Position numbers and translations under genes: made by a program. 46,922 nt of DNA from positions 1-46,922 of the forward strand of contig CAJBME010000161.1 of NCBI GenBank assembly GCA_903954065.1, given 5' to 3'. Positions 35,765 to 44,615 of the stretch are shown one piece after another. The DNA is from an uncultured bacterium. GTDB lineage: Bacteria > Verrucomicrobiota > Verrucomicrobiia > Verrucomicrobiales > V1-33. The notes under the pieces were generated by a model. That model was given only the letters and a program-made list of their open reading frames with translations, searched no databases and was not told the origin of the DNA. Numbering within the stretch: position 1 is the stretch's first letter; each line of letters starts with the position of its first letter.

Positions 35765-36727
35765 ATGTCTGACTTGGTGCACATTCAGGCGGTGACCAAA
35801 TGCTTCGGGTCGCACGTCGCCGTTGATGCCGTCTCACTCCACGTGAGACAAGGTGAATTCTTTTCTCTGCTGGGAGCCAGTGGCTGCGGCAAAAGTACGC
35901 TTTTGCGGCTCATCGCCGGCTTTGAGCTGCCGGATGCCGGGGAGGTGCGGGTGGCCGACCGCACCCATCACCCGGTCCCGGCGCATGTCGATCGCGTGAA
36001 CATGGTTTTTCAAAACTATGCGTTGTTTCCGCATATGACGGTGGCCGAAAACGTCGGATTTTCCCTGAAGATGCAGCGGGTGCCCGCGGGTGACGCCGCT
36101 TTGCGCACCGCGGCCATGCTTGAGGTCGTGCGCATGCAGTCGTTGGCGCAACGGCTGCCGCGCCAGCTCTCAGGAGGACAGCAGCAACGCGTGGCTCTGG
36201 CGCGCGCCCTCGTCGCCAGTCCGGATGTCGTCCTGCTGGATGAACCGCTGGGCGCACTCGATCTCAGGCTTCGAGAGGAGCTGCAGATCGAGCTCAAACG
36301 CATTCAGCGCGAGACGGGAAGTACGTTTATCTATGTCACTCATGATCAAGGTGAAGCCCTCAGTATGTCGGATCGAATCGCCGTCATGAAGGAGGGTCGT
36401 CTGGAACAGGTCGGCTCCCCGCAAGAGATATACGATCGGCCGGCGACCGAGGCCGTGGCCACTTTTGTCGGAGAAATGAATGTGCTGGAGACCGCGGCCG
36501 GTCGGGTCGGTGTGCGGCCGGAAAAAATCCTGATCACAGATGAATGGTCCAGCCGCGTCGTCGGCACGCTCGAAGACGTCGTCTACCTTGGCGCCACCCG
36601 TCGCTGCCGCGTGCGGCTCGATGACGGCCGCCACTTGATCCTGCGGACCCATCAGCCGGTGGGCGAGCCTGGACATCGCGTGGCCCTCTACTGGATGGAT
36701 GCCGATATGGTGCCGCTGCGGTCTTAA
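35765..36727 (+). CDS. Orphan PotA/FbpC-type ABC transporter ATP-binding protein
   Basis: A 320-residue importer ATPase of the polyamine/iron/sulfate group. Walker A is GASGCGKST (37-45), the Q-loop stretch VFQNYALFPHMTVAENV, the signature LSGGQQQRVALARAL, Walker B VVLLDEPLGALD and the H-loop VTHDQGEALSMSD. A shorter than usual C-terminal TOBE-like domain follows (VGVRPEKILI and beyond). No permease or binding-protein gene lies next to it in the window, so its partners are encoded elsewhere or it serves several importers. The glnB terminator precedes it, and it ends 21 bp from the convergent rhodanese gene. Confidence 0.9.
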   Translation: MSDLVHIQAVTKCFGSHVAVDAVSLHVRQGEFFSLLGASGCGKSTLLRLIAGFELPDAGEVRVADRTHHPVPAHVDRVNMVFQNYALFPHMTVAENVGFSLKMQRVPAGDAALRTAAMLEVVRMQSLAQRLPRQLSGGQQQRVALARALVASPDVVLLDEPLGALDLRLREELQIELKRIQRETGSTFIYVTHDQGEALSMSDRIAVMKEGRLEQVGSPQEIYDRPATEAVATFVGEMNVLETAAGRVGVRPEKILITDEWSSRVVGTLEDVVYLGATRRCRVRLDDGRHLILRTHQPVGEPGHRVALYWMDADMVPLRS

Positions 36728-36748
36728 TTCCACCGCTTTCGGGACAAT

Positions 36749-37087
36749 CTAATAACGAGGGACTTGCATATCAATTTCTTCGGACCAGGCGTCGATGCCG
36801 CCCGCCATGCTCCACGCCTGAAATCCTTTGGCGCGCAGCCACTGCGTCGCTCGCAGCGAACGCATGCCATGATGACAATAAACCACTACGGGCACGTCCA
36901 GAGAAAGCTGGGCCGGAGCCAGTACGCCAAATTCGGATAATGGCACCAAACGCGCCCCCTCGATCCGGCACAGGTCCCATTCGTCCTGCTCGCGGCAGTC
37001 AATGAGTGAAAATTCGTTCGGAGCTTGGCTCAGCCAAGCGGCCGTATCGGCGGGGGTGATTTCGGCAGTGGCGGTGTCAGGTCGCAT
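36749..37087 (-). CDS. Rhodanese-like domain protein
   Basis: A 112-residue single-domain rhodanese homologue, probably a cytoplasmic sulfur carrier or sulfurtransferase. The fold is recognisable from FSLIDCREQDEWDLCRIEGA, the active-site loop CHHGMRS with Cys71 preceded by VVVY, and the C-terminal FQAWSMAGGIDAWS. The ATG at 37087 is chosen because it starts just before the domain; an in-frame start at 37123 adds 12 residues of no clear role. It follows smc on the same strand after 83 bp. Confidence 0.92.
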   Translation of the reverse strand: MRPDTATAEITPADTAAWLSQAPNEFSLIDCREQDEWDLCRIEGARLVPLSEFGVLAPAQLSLDVPVVVYCHHGMRSLRATQWLRAKGFQAWSMAGGIDAWSEEIDMQVPRY

Positions 37088-37170
37088 GAGAATGAAGTCA
37101 AAATATCGCGAGTTGCACCGCAAACAACGGAACGATGCTCGCGGACGGGGCGTCGATCCGCGGAAATGGG

Positions 37171-40100
37171 TTATGAAGTGGCGGTTTCCGCGACTGGCTC
37201 GGCAACTGGTTCCGCGACCGGTTCGGCGGCAGCGGCGGCTGGTTCTTCATTGAGGGCGCGTCGCGGTTTGGGTTCGGCTCTTTCTTCGGCGGTCAGTTTG
37301 ACGCCGACGGGTTTGCTGACTCCGAATTCTTCCATGGTGATGCCGTACATGACGTCGGCGCGGCGCATGGTCTTTTTGTTGTGCGTGACGATGACAAACT
37401 GGCTTTTGTCGATGAACTGGTCGAGCATATTCAAGAAGCGACCGATGTTTGATTCATCGAGCGGAGCGTCCAGTTCGTCGAGTACGCAGAAAGGACTGGG
37501 CTTGACCATGTAGATGGAGAAAAGCAGAGCAACGGCTGTCATTGACCGTTCGCCGCCGGAAAGCAGGGTGATGGTGGTTGGTTTTTTTCCCGGCGGTTTG
37601 GCGATGACGTCGATCCCTGATTCAAGCGGATCGTCGCCGTCGGAAAGCACAAGGTTGGCGTAGGCCTGCGGCCCAAAGAGTTCTTTGAATGTCCGGCCAA
37701 AGTTGACGCGTATTTGCTCAAAGGTTTCGGCAAACATGCGTTTGGTCTCGACGTTAATTTTCTGGATGATGTTGAGCAGCTCGGCTTTGGAGGCAATCAG
37801 GTCGCCATGCTCTTTGTCGAGAAAGGTATAACGTTCTTCCAGTTCCTCGAATTCCTGAATGGCATCGAGATTGACCGGGCCCATTGAGTCGAGCCGCTGC
37901 CGCAGTTCTGTGGCGTAGAGTTCGACCTCGCTCCATGGGACGTCTGAGGCTGTGAGCTCGGGGAGGGGAGGACTGTCATCATCGGAAGCGTCTGTTTCCC
38001 CGCTGGCAGGGGCGGCGTCTGATGTCGCCGTGGGGGAGGGGGTGGGATCGGGCTCGCTGGTGTCGGCTGGTGAATCGCCGGCTAGAGTGGCTTTGCGTTT
38101 CTCTTGAGTGGCGCGGCGGGCGCGCACTTGAATGAGTGTCGAGCACAGCGTGTGATAATCAGCTTCAAAGGCGTCCAGTGATGTCTGGTAACGTTCTGAG
38201 GTTGAGGAAACGAGGTTTTCGAGGCGCAGGGTGATCTGGGTGCATTTGACTTCCTCCCGTCCGCGTTGTTCGCTCCAAGCGGCCAGCTGGCGTCGGGAGC
38301 CTCCCAGTGAGCGCTCGATCTCGGCCACTTTTTGTGCCTGTTCGGCACGCTGAGCCACGCCGGCGGCGATGGTTTCTTCCAATCCGACAATCTGCGACTG
38401 GCATTCGGCGATCGTGACGTGCAGTCGCTCGGTTTCCTCATGGGCAGCGCAGATCCGCTCTTGGTGCGAGGCAATTTCGGATTCGCGGCGTCCGGCCAGC
38501 GATTCCAATTCCCGCAACCGCCCCATCATTGGATCGCGCTGGCTGCGCAGGGAATCCGCCGCCTGTTTCTCCAAGGCGAGCGACCGTTTTAAGTCGTTGA
38601 GCGCTTCTGCGCTCTCGGCCTCGGCCCGAATGGCGTCGGTCAGGGCTTGGTCAAGTTCCACGATCCGCATCCCATGCGAGTCGACCTGCATTTGTGCCGA
38701 GGTGATCTGCTCGGTGATCGACGCCAGAGTCGCCACCATGTCGTCACGCCTCGATCCCACTCGCGAGGCCTCGCCGTCCAGCGCCTCCAGCCGCGTCGTG
38801 TGACTGTGGATTTCTTTCCGAATGAGCTGCAGCTGACCCTGAAGTTCGCTTTCGCGCAGCTTCGTCGATTGCAACGTCTGAGCCGTCTCCGTCAATTGCT
38901 CCCGCAGGCCGGCCACGAGGCCGCTCATGGTCGCCACCATGGCCTCCAAGGAGCCGTGATGCGCGCCAATCGACTCGACCTCACTCTGCAGCGACTTGAT
39001 CTCGTTTTGGCGCTGCAGCATCGAGGTCGGTTCGTCGGTGCTGCGGCCGCCCCTAATCAACCCCTGGGAGGAGACAAATTCACCGTTCTGCGTGGCAAAA
39101 GCGATGTCCGGATAGCTCGTGCGCAGTCTCAAGGCGCTAGCCAGATCTGGCACAATCAACACATTGCCGAGCAAATGGTCAATTAACGGCCCCATCGGTT
39201 GACGGACTTTCACCTTGTCGGCAGCCCAGGCTTGGGAACCGTCCGGTAAAATGGAAAGCTGACGAGGAAGCTCAGGCGGGAGAAAACTCTCAGGCAAAAC
39301 CACCGCTTCACCCAGTCTCTCGCGCGTCAGCGTTTCAATCAAACTCTCAGCCAAAACAGCATCCGCTATCAAAACCGTCTGCAGATGGTTGCCCAAGGCC
39401 GCCTCAATGGCGCGCACATACTCCGGCTCCACTTCCAGAAAGGATGATAAAAGCCCGCGAACTCCGCCTTTGTAAAGTTCGGGCTGGTTCAAGCCTGCCA
39501 GTACCTGTTGCGTGCCTTTTTCAAGGCCTTCGCCGCGGTCCATAAGCTGCTCTAGAACATCAAGACGTGATTGTTTTTCGGCTAAAATCTTATGAACTTC
39601 ACGCTGGCGCTTGTGCACCAGATCGAGCTCGATTTGCGTCTGCCGAAGCCGGTCCTGCATTTCGGCGCATTCGTTCTCGTGCGCTGCCCGCTGCTCGCCA
39701 ATAGCGGCATGCTCCGACACAATCCGCGCCTCTTCATCGGCCCGCTCCAGGCGGTCTTCACTCAACTTGCTCATTTCCGCGAGCAGCTGGTCATGGCGTC
39801 GCTGATCCGAATCAATTTGTGACTGGCTGTTGGTCAGTCGGGCTTGCTGCGAAATGATGGCCGTTTCCGCCTGATGCGCCATGCGGCGGAGTTCGCGCAA
39901 TTCGCGCTCCACACTCTCCCGCCCGTCCCGGTGCCGGTGCGTGCGGCCCGCATGGTCTGCCATCGCCGCTTCCTGCTCGGCAATCTTGGCCGTAATCTGG
40001 ATCAATGTGTCGTCCGCCACCTGAATGTCCTGCTCCTGCTCCGCCAGCCGCAATCGCGTGCCCTCAATCTCCTCCTGGCTCTTCTCAATCAAACTTTCTA

Positions 40101-41040
40101 ACTCGCGCACGCGCTCGCCATTAAATCCAATCCGGCCTTCCGCCGCATTCAGCCGCGTATGATGCTCGTTCACCTGTGAACGAATGACCGCCAACATGCC
40201 GTCCGTGCGCTCTAAATCACGACGCAACACGTCCACTTCCTCTTCATGACTGGAAAGTTCTGTGCTAAGGCGTTCTATTTCTCCGTTGAGACCTGATATC
40301 GAAGTTGTTAGCTTGCCTTTTTCTGAATCCCACTCGGTAAAGCGGTAATGCGCAAAATGCGTGTCCAAAATCCGCGCATCCCGGTGAATCTCCTGATATC
40401 GGCGCGCCTTGGCCGCCTGACGCTGCATCGACGTAATCTGCCGCTTTAATTCAGCAATAATATCCGTCACCCGCAATAAGTTGGCATCCGTGTAGTCAAG
40501 CTTGCGGATCGCTTCCCTCTTCTGCGTTTTAAATTTTGTGATGCCAGCAGCTTCTTCAAAAACTGCCCGCCTGTCTTCCGGCTTGGAACTCAAGAGCTGG
40601 TCGATTTTCCCCTGCTCCATGATCGAGTAGGCGGACTGGCCTACTCCCGTATCCATGAACAAACTATTGATGTCCCGTAGGCGGCACTGCGTGCCGTTCA
40701 GGGCATACTCCCCCTTGCCGTCGCGATAAACACGGCGGGTGATTGACACTTCGTTATAATCAATGCCCAGTGCTTTTTCACAATCGGAAAAAGTCAATGT
40801 AACTTCAGCAAGACCATGGGGTTGGCGCCTGTCGGTGCCATTAAAAATGACATCGGCCATCTCGCCGCCACGCAATGCCTTCGCCGAGGTCTCTCCCAGA
40901 ACCCACTTGATCGCATCCACAATGTTGGACTTGCCACACCCGTTCGGACCGACAATCCCAGTCACGCCCGAGTGGAAATCAATCACCGTCTTGTCGGCGA
41001 ATGATTTGAAACCTTGTAATTGCAAAGTTTTGAGGACCAT
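37171..41040 (-). CDS. smc: Chromosome segregation protein SMC
   Basis: A 1289-residue structural-maintenance-of-chromosomes ATPase, which with ScpA and ScpB organises and segregates the chromosome. The N-terminal head has GIVGPNGCGKSNIVDAIKW (Walker A). Two long coiled coils flank a hinge at roughly 520-640 (RGLLSSFLEVEPEYVRAIE to GLIRGGRS). The C-terminal head has LLSGGERSMTAVALLF and Walker B FCVLDELDAPLDESNI. Two additions are unusual. An Asp/Pro/Ser/Thr-rich stretch interrupts the second coiled coil near its end (SEPDPTPSPTATSDAAP and onward). The C-terminal tail repeats PVAE (EPVAEPVAEPVAET). The gene is longer than typical SMC genes because of these. scpA/scpB are not in the window. 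Confidence 0.97.
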   Translation of the reverse strand: MVLKTLQLQGFKSFADKTVIDFHSGVTGIVGPNGCGKSNIVDAIKWVLGETSAKALRGGEMADVIFNGTDRRQPHGLAEVTLTFSDCEKALGIDYNEVSITRRVYRDGKGEYALNGTQCRLRDINSLFMDTGVGQSAYSIMEQGKIDQLLSSKPEDRRAVFEEAAGITKFKTQKREAIRKLDYTDANLLRVTDIIAELKRQITSMQRQAAKARRYQEIHRDARILDTHFAHYRFTEWDSEKGKLTTSISGLNGEIERLSTELSSHEEEVDVLRRDLERTDGMLAVIRSQVNEHHTRLNAAEGRIGFNGERVRELESLIEKSQEEIEGTRLRLAEQEQDIQVADDTLIQITAKIAEQEAAMADHAGRTHRHRDGRESVERELRELRRMAHQAETAIISQQARLTNSQSQIDSDQRRHDQLLAEMSKLSEDRLERADEEARIVSEHAAIGEQRAAHENECAEMQDRLRQTQIELDLVHKRQREVHKILAEKQSRLDVLEQLMDRGEGLEKGTQQVLAGLNQPELYKGGVRGLLSSFLEVEPEYVRAIEAALGNHLQTVLIADAVLAESLIETLTRERLGEAVVLPESFLPPELPRQLSILPDGSQAWAADKVKVRQPMGPLIDHLLGNVLIVPDLASALRLRTSYPDIAFATQNGEFVSSQGLIRGGRSTDEPTSMLQRQNEIKSLQSEVESIGAHHGSLEAMVATMSGLVAGLREQLTETAQTLQSTKLRESELQGQLQLIRKEIHSHTTRLEALDGEASRVGSRRDDMVATLASITEQITSAQMQVDSHGMRIVELDQALTDAIRAEAESAEALNDLKRSLALEKQAADSLRSQRDPMMGRLRELESLAGRRESEIASHQERICAAHEETERLHVTIAECQSQIVGLEETIAAGVAQRAEQAQKVAEIERSLGGSRRQLAAWSEQRGREEVKCTQITLRLENLVSSTSERYQTSLDAFEADYHTLCSTLIQVRARRATQEKRKATLAGDSPADTSEPDPTPSPTATSDAAPASGETDASDDDSPPLPELTASDVPWSEVELYATELRQRLDSMGPVNLDAIQEFEELEERYTFLDKEHGDLIASKAELLNIIQKINVETKRMFAETFEQIRVNFGRTFKELFGPQAYANLVLSDGDDPLESGIDVIAKPPGKKPTTITLLSGGERSMTAVALLFSIYMVKPSPFCVLDELDAPLDESNIGRFLNMLDQFIDKSQFVIVTHNKKTMRRADVMYGITMEEFGVSKPVGVKLTAEERAEPKPRRALNEEPAAAAAEPVAEPVAEPVAETATS

Positions 41041-41396
41041 GGTGCAAATAGCAGCAGAGCCGGGTGAACGGACGATTCAACCGGCGGTTTTTTCACCGGT
41101 TAGCGTTGCAAAGATGAGTCGCGAATGCAAGACTATTCTTGCGCAGCCACAACCTATAGTGGGACAACCTGTCGCGTGCGCAATCAGTTGTGGTATAGGC
41201 CGGGGCGCGGGTTCGCTGGCTGGGCGTGGATCACACCGCGTGCAGGCGGGCCGGGCAGGAAGCGGCAAAAATGTCTTGGCTGGAGTGGGGGATCGAGGCC
41301 ATGATATACTTTTCCCCTCCGGGTGGCTTCCTTTTTCGGGTCTTTCGCTCGCTTTGGACTAGCACTCATCGCTCGCGTCTCTCTTCTTTCCTCACC
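41041..41396. other. Divergent promoter region upstream of smc
   Basis: A 356-bp stretch between two divergent genes. It holds two inverted repeats: GCAAGA (41127-41132) with TCTTGC (41137-41142) around a CTAT loop, and CCACAAC (41147-41153) with GTTGTGG (41187-41193) around 33 bases. On the minus strand TTGCGC and CTATAG are spaced roughly like a sigma-70 promoter for smc; this is a weak match. The frame of the downstream plus-strand gene stays open upstream to 41226. Confidence 0.45.
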
Positions 41397-44225
41397 ATGT
41401 CTGTGCCCCCATCCGATCCGACTTTAACAGGCGATGATTTTGTCCTGTGGCCTGATGGGCTGGCCAAAGAGTTCGCCATGGCGGATGCAAAGGCCATCAA
41501 AGGGGCGCTTGTCGGGTTGACTCTTCCCGCATGGGTGGATCCCGCGGAAGAGAATCCCGTTTCAACCGCCGAGCACCGGCCTGATATGGCCGCAGCGGAC
41601 AGCCACTTCGATTCTGCTTCGCGCGAATTGTTTCGTACCACTGCGGCGCTCGATCAGGGAAATTCTGCGGAAAAATGGTGGCAACACACTGAGGTAGAGA
41701 GAGCTGTCCATGAAGGGACGGCCGGAATGCCCACGCCACTGCCTGCACCACTGCCTGCACCATTGTCGGCGAGCCCGCCGCTGCCATCAGGGCTTTCGTC
41801 AGACGAAATCTGGGCTCTGGCCGCTGAGGAGGTGGCCCAGTCGATCTCTCTCGGTGCTCCTGCCGCCTCCTCTTTGACCCGACCAGCCGCGACGCCGGAG
41901 CTGCAGGATCGTCAAGCGACGGTCCGCTCCGCCGGGCCCGACGCCCGCGCCCAGAGCCTTGTCCCCGAAGCGCCTCCACAGGTCGGCATCTTCCCATCCG
42001 CTGCCTCTGAAGCCTCTGCTGTCTCCGCGGCATCCGCTTCGTCTGTAGCATCCAGTTTTCCGCCCGCCTCCGTGCCCGCCGCCGCTCAACCTGAGCGCCC
42101 CGCTCCGGAATCCCTGCCCTCCGCGGGCCCGCCGGCCTTCACGCCGGTCATCGATTCCTGGCCGGCGGCCGTGGCGCGCGCCGCGCTGGGGCGGCCTAAA
42201 GGTTCGAAGCTCGCCTCCGGGCGGACTGGGGTTGTGGCGCCAGAGCCACCTATCGTGCCCGCGCCCGCGGTGCCGGCGATAGCTTTCCCGGCCGCTGTGC
42301 CGTCGCCAGCGATGGCGGCTCCAGTCACTCCGGAATCAGCGGGGCCATCAGTCTCTCCGTCTTCTTCGGCTCCTTCCGGTGACGGACCGCCTGCTGCGGC
42401 ACCGCTGCCGTCGGTCACAGCGACTATTCCGTCGCCTGCGGCTGATCTGTCGCCTCCGGCTGATCCGTCGCCTGCGGCTGATCCGTCGCCTGCGGCTGAT
42501 CCGTCGCCTGCGGCTGATCCGTCGCCTGCGGCTTTTCGACCGGTTTTTTCTGAGATGACGGATGGCGCGAGGGTTTCGACCGCGTCCAGTCGGCCGAAGC
42601 GGAGGCTGACTGGGGCTGCGGATCCTGTTGATATCGAAGTTTTTACCGAGATAAAATCGGGATCGGCTGGCCATCAGCCTGCGGGTGCCACCCGGCTCGG
42701 ATCTCTCACGGACGCCTCGTCCGCGCAGGGGCGTCGACGGAAAAAGTCGAGTCGGAAACGTAAAACACCTCCGGCACGCTCAAGGATACAGTGGTGGCGA
42801 TGGGTTATTTCCTTGGTGGGCTTCCCTATTATTTTCCTCACTATCGTGGGAATTATGGTCCGGGATTTCCTCCCACGGGCGTGGAATGAGGCGGCGCATC
42901 AGTGGTGGACCCAAACCAATGCGTTTTTGTTTCCTCACCAGTATCAGCCGCCTCGTCGTGGGGTGCAGCCACGCGTGGGAACCGAGACCTCTCCGGTCGC
43001 CGCTGCCGAGTCCACCTCCAACGTGATCGACACCGATTCCGCTTCTGGTGGCGCCGGCGGTGCCGCCGACGGTCCAGAGGTTGGTAAAAACACCGCTTTG
43101 CCGGAGACGTCGCCGGAGGTGCCCAGACCTGTCTCATCAGAACCTGCTAGGGAGAGGAGGCCGTCGTTCAGGCAAAATGAGACAGCGCCGGCGGAGCAAC
43201 CGCTTCCGCTGATCGAAACCCCGGTGCTCACGAGGCCGGCCGTTACCGGCGATTCCCCGCCTGCGTTGGAAGTGGAGTCATCGCTCGCGCCAGTCCCGGC
43301 CGCACCCGTCGTGGAGGCCGTATCGGAGACGGAGGCGGAGGCGAATAACGATACGGCTGCGGCTGCGGCTGCGGAGTCGGCGGCCGTGGTTCCTGCCGGT
43401 GAGGTGGTTCAAGCCGAACCCTCCGCGTCGCTGGTTTCCGAGCCGGTGGTAGTGTCCGAGGAGGCTACCTCCGAGCGAGCGGTGCTCGAGGGAGCGACGC
43501 CTGAGGCGATGGCATCTGAGGCGGTGGCTCCTGAGTCAGCGGTGCCTGAGGCAGCGGTGCCTGAGGCAGCGGCGGGGGACCTGCAGGTAACGGATGAGGA
43601 GCGGGCGGTACGCGGCTTGATTTCTGCCACGACGGTGGAGGAAGTGTTGCCGTGGATTTATGATGCCCAGTCATTGGAGCCCACCATTCGGGAGTACCAT
43701 GCGGAGCACCCGATTGAGCCGCTGGCGGAGGCTGTGGTTGAGCTTGAATACAGCGGGGTTATGCCTGCCACTGGGGACAAGGCCCATATTTTTACGATTC
43801 TTCATCCGCGCCATCCTCGGGGATTTCCGATTTCTGCCGAGCGGACGCCTCAAGGGTTTCGCATCGACTGGGAGAGTTATATTCAGTTGCGGGATGGCTG
43901 GTTGGCGCGATTTCTCGAGAAAAAACCGGCCGAACCCGAGACGTTGTTTGTGGTGTTGCGCCGCACGCATTATTTCAATGACGACGTCCCGACGCTGGAA
44001 GAGAAACTCTCGTTTAAAATCACATCCGCGGTGCCGGGTGACGAGGGGGCCGTCGCCTTTGTTGACCGGCACTCGGCGGTTGGCCGCTCGCTGGCCGAAC
44101 TTTACGAGTGGAGAACGTTGTATTTCCCAGTCGTGGAGTTGCAGTGGGTTCCGACCAAAAATGGCGGGCAATATCTGAAGATCAACCGCGTGGTCCGTCC
44201 CACATGGCGGCGAGTTGGCGGCTGA
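41397..44225 (+). CDS. Pro/Ala-rich single-pass membrane protein with conserved-looking C-terminal domain
   Basis: A 942-residue protein of no family I can name. The first ~460 residues are mostly Pro/Ala/Ser-rich and probably disordered, with hexapeptide repeats SPAADP around 346-379. A basic stretch (RRRKKSSRKRKTPP) comes just before one membrane segment (about 466-488, VISLVGFPIIFLTIVGIMV). By the positive-inside rule the N-terminal half is cytoplasmic. A second Pro/Glu/Ala-rich linker follows. The last ~210 residues form a compact domain (LISATTVEEVLPWIYD, FRIDWESYIQLRDGWLARFL, ELYEWRTLYFPVVELQWV), which I think recurs in other verrucomicrobial membrane proteins. The ATG at 41397 begins a plausible soluble N-terminus; 41271 is an in-frame alternative. 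It converges with the PEP-CTERM gene, 6 bp apart. Confidence 0.8.
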   Translation: MSVPPSDPTLTGDDFVLWPDGLAKEFAMADAKAIKGALVGLTLPAWVDPAEENPVSTAEHRPDMAAADSHFDSASRELFRTTAALDQGNSAEKWWQHTEVERAVHEGTAGMPTPLPAPLPAPLSASPPLPSGLSSDEIWALAAEEVAQSISLGAPAASSLTRPAATPELQDRQATVRSAGPDARAQSLVPEAPPQVGIFPSAASEASAVSAASASSVASSFPPASVPAAAQPERPAPESLPSAGPPAFTPVIDSWPAAVARAALGRPKGSKLASGRTGVVAPEPPIVPAPAVPAIAFPAAVPSPAMAAPVTPESAGPSVSPSSSAPSGDGPPAAAPLPSVTATIPSPAADLSPPADPSPAADPSPAADPSPAADPSPAAFRPVFSEMTDGARVSTASSRPKRRLTGAADPVDIEVFTEIKSGSAGHQPAGATRLGSLTDASSAQGRRRKKSSRKRKTPPARSRIQWWRWVISLVGFPIIFLTIVGIMVRDFLPRAWNEAAHQWWTQTNAFLFPHQYQPPRRGVQPRVGTETSPVAAAESTSNVIDTDSASGGAGGAADGPEVGKNTALPETSPEVPRPVSSEPARERRPSFRQNETAPAEQPLPLIETPVLTRPAVTGDSPPALEVESSLAPVPAAPVVEAVSETEAEANNDTAAAAAAESAAVVPAGEVVQAEPSASLVSEPVVVSEEATSERAVLEGATPEAMASEAVAPESAVPEAAVPEAAAGDLQVTDEERAVRGLISATTVEEVLPWIYDAQSLEPTIREYHAEHPIEPLAEAVVELEYSGVMPATGDKAHIFTILHPRHPRGFPISAERTPQGFRIDWESYIQLRDGWLARFLEKKPAEPETLFVVLRRTHYFNDDVPTLEEKLSFKITSAVPGDEGAVAFVDRHSAVGRSLAELYEWRTLYFPVVELQWVPTKNGGQYLKINRVVRPTWRRVGG
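42432..42533 (+). repeat. 18-bp tandem repeat inside the Pro/Ala-rich gene
   Basis: The unit TCGCCTGCGGCTGATCCG occurs five times plus a 12-base partial unit. The first two copies carry single-base changes, while copies three to five are identical. Each unit keeps the frame and encodes Ser-Pro-Ala-Ala-Asp-Pro. Identical copies point to recent expansion by slippage or recombination. Confidence 0.95.
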
Positions 44226-44231
44226 CCCCGT

Positions 44232-44522
44232 TTAAAACCGCCTGCGGCGAAACAAAAGCAGGATGCCCATGGCGAAGACTGCTAACGAGACGGGCTCAGG
44301 AATGGCCAACGTGGCACTGGAGGAGGCAATTTCCACCCGGGCTGGAAGCGAGACCAGGGTCGCTGCGGAATGAGAAGGCGGCTCATGAGTGACCGCCGCG
44401 ACTGCCGAGGCCGCTGCCCATGCCCACGGCGTTATCATCCAAAGGATGATGAGAGTCGGAAGGAGGGTTCTTGCGCAACAACGGGGCACAAACGCTCTAT
44501 AGCGTATAACGGATGCATTCAA
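44232..44522 (-). CDS. Minimal PEP-CTERM sorting-signal protein
   Basis: At most 96 residues. The C-terminus has a clear PEP-CTERM signal: IPEPVSLAVFAMGILLLFRR, with the Pro-Glu-Pro motif, a hydrophobic segment and a final Arg cluster, recognised by an exosortase. The N-terminus is a signal peptide (TLLPTLIILWMITPWAWA). That leaves only about 40 residues of mature protein, rich in Ala, Ser and Thr. Start codons are TTG at 44522 or GTG at 44489; the ATG nearby is out of frame. No exosortase gene is in the window. It converges with the large Pro/Ala-rich gene and lies between that gene and the rplI terminator. Confidence 0.72.
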   Translation of the reverse strand: MNASVIRYRAFVPRCCARTLLPTLIILWMITPWAWAAASAVAAVTHEPPSHSAATLVSLPARVEIASSSATLAIPEPVSLAVFAMGILLLFRRRRF

Positions 44523-44557
44523 AGCAGAAAATAGCCGGAAAAACAGTCATCATACAC

Positions 44558-44586
44558 AAAAAAAGCGGGCCATGGCGGCCCGCTTT
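44558..44586 (-). terminator. Rho-independent terminator of rplI
   Basis: Read on the minus strand, AAGCGGGCC and GGCCCGCTT pair perfectly over 9 bp around a 5-base loop, followed by a run of seven T in all (plus-strand A-run 44558-44564). It lies about 30 bp after the rplI stop codon and before the PEP-CTERM gene. Confidence 0.95.
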
Positions 44587-44615
44587 GCACAATTTCATTC
44601 GCTGATCAGCGATGA

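Noticed and set aside
42432..42533. CRISPR-like array
   Set aside because: The 18-bp units are directly contiguous with no spacers, and they keep the reading frame of a gene.
42348..42674. Arg-rich repetitive frame (RRRRIS repeats) on the minus strand
   Set aside because: It is the antisense reading of the 18-bp tandem repeat in the Pro/Ala-rich gene.
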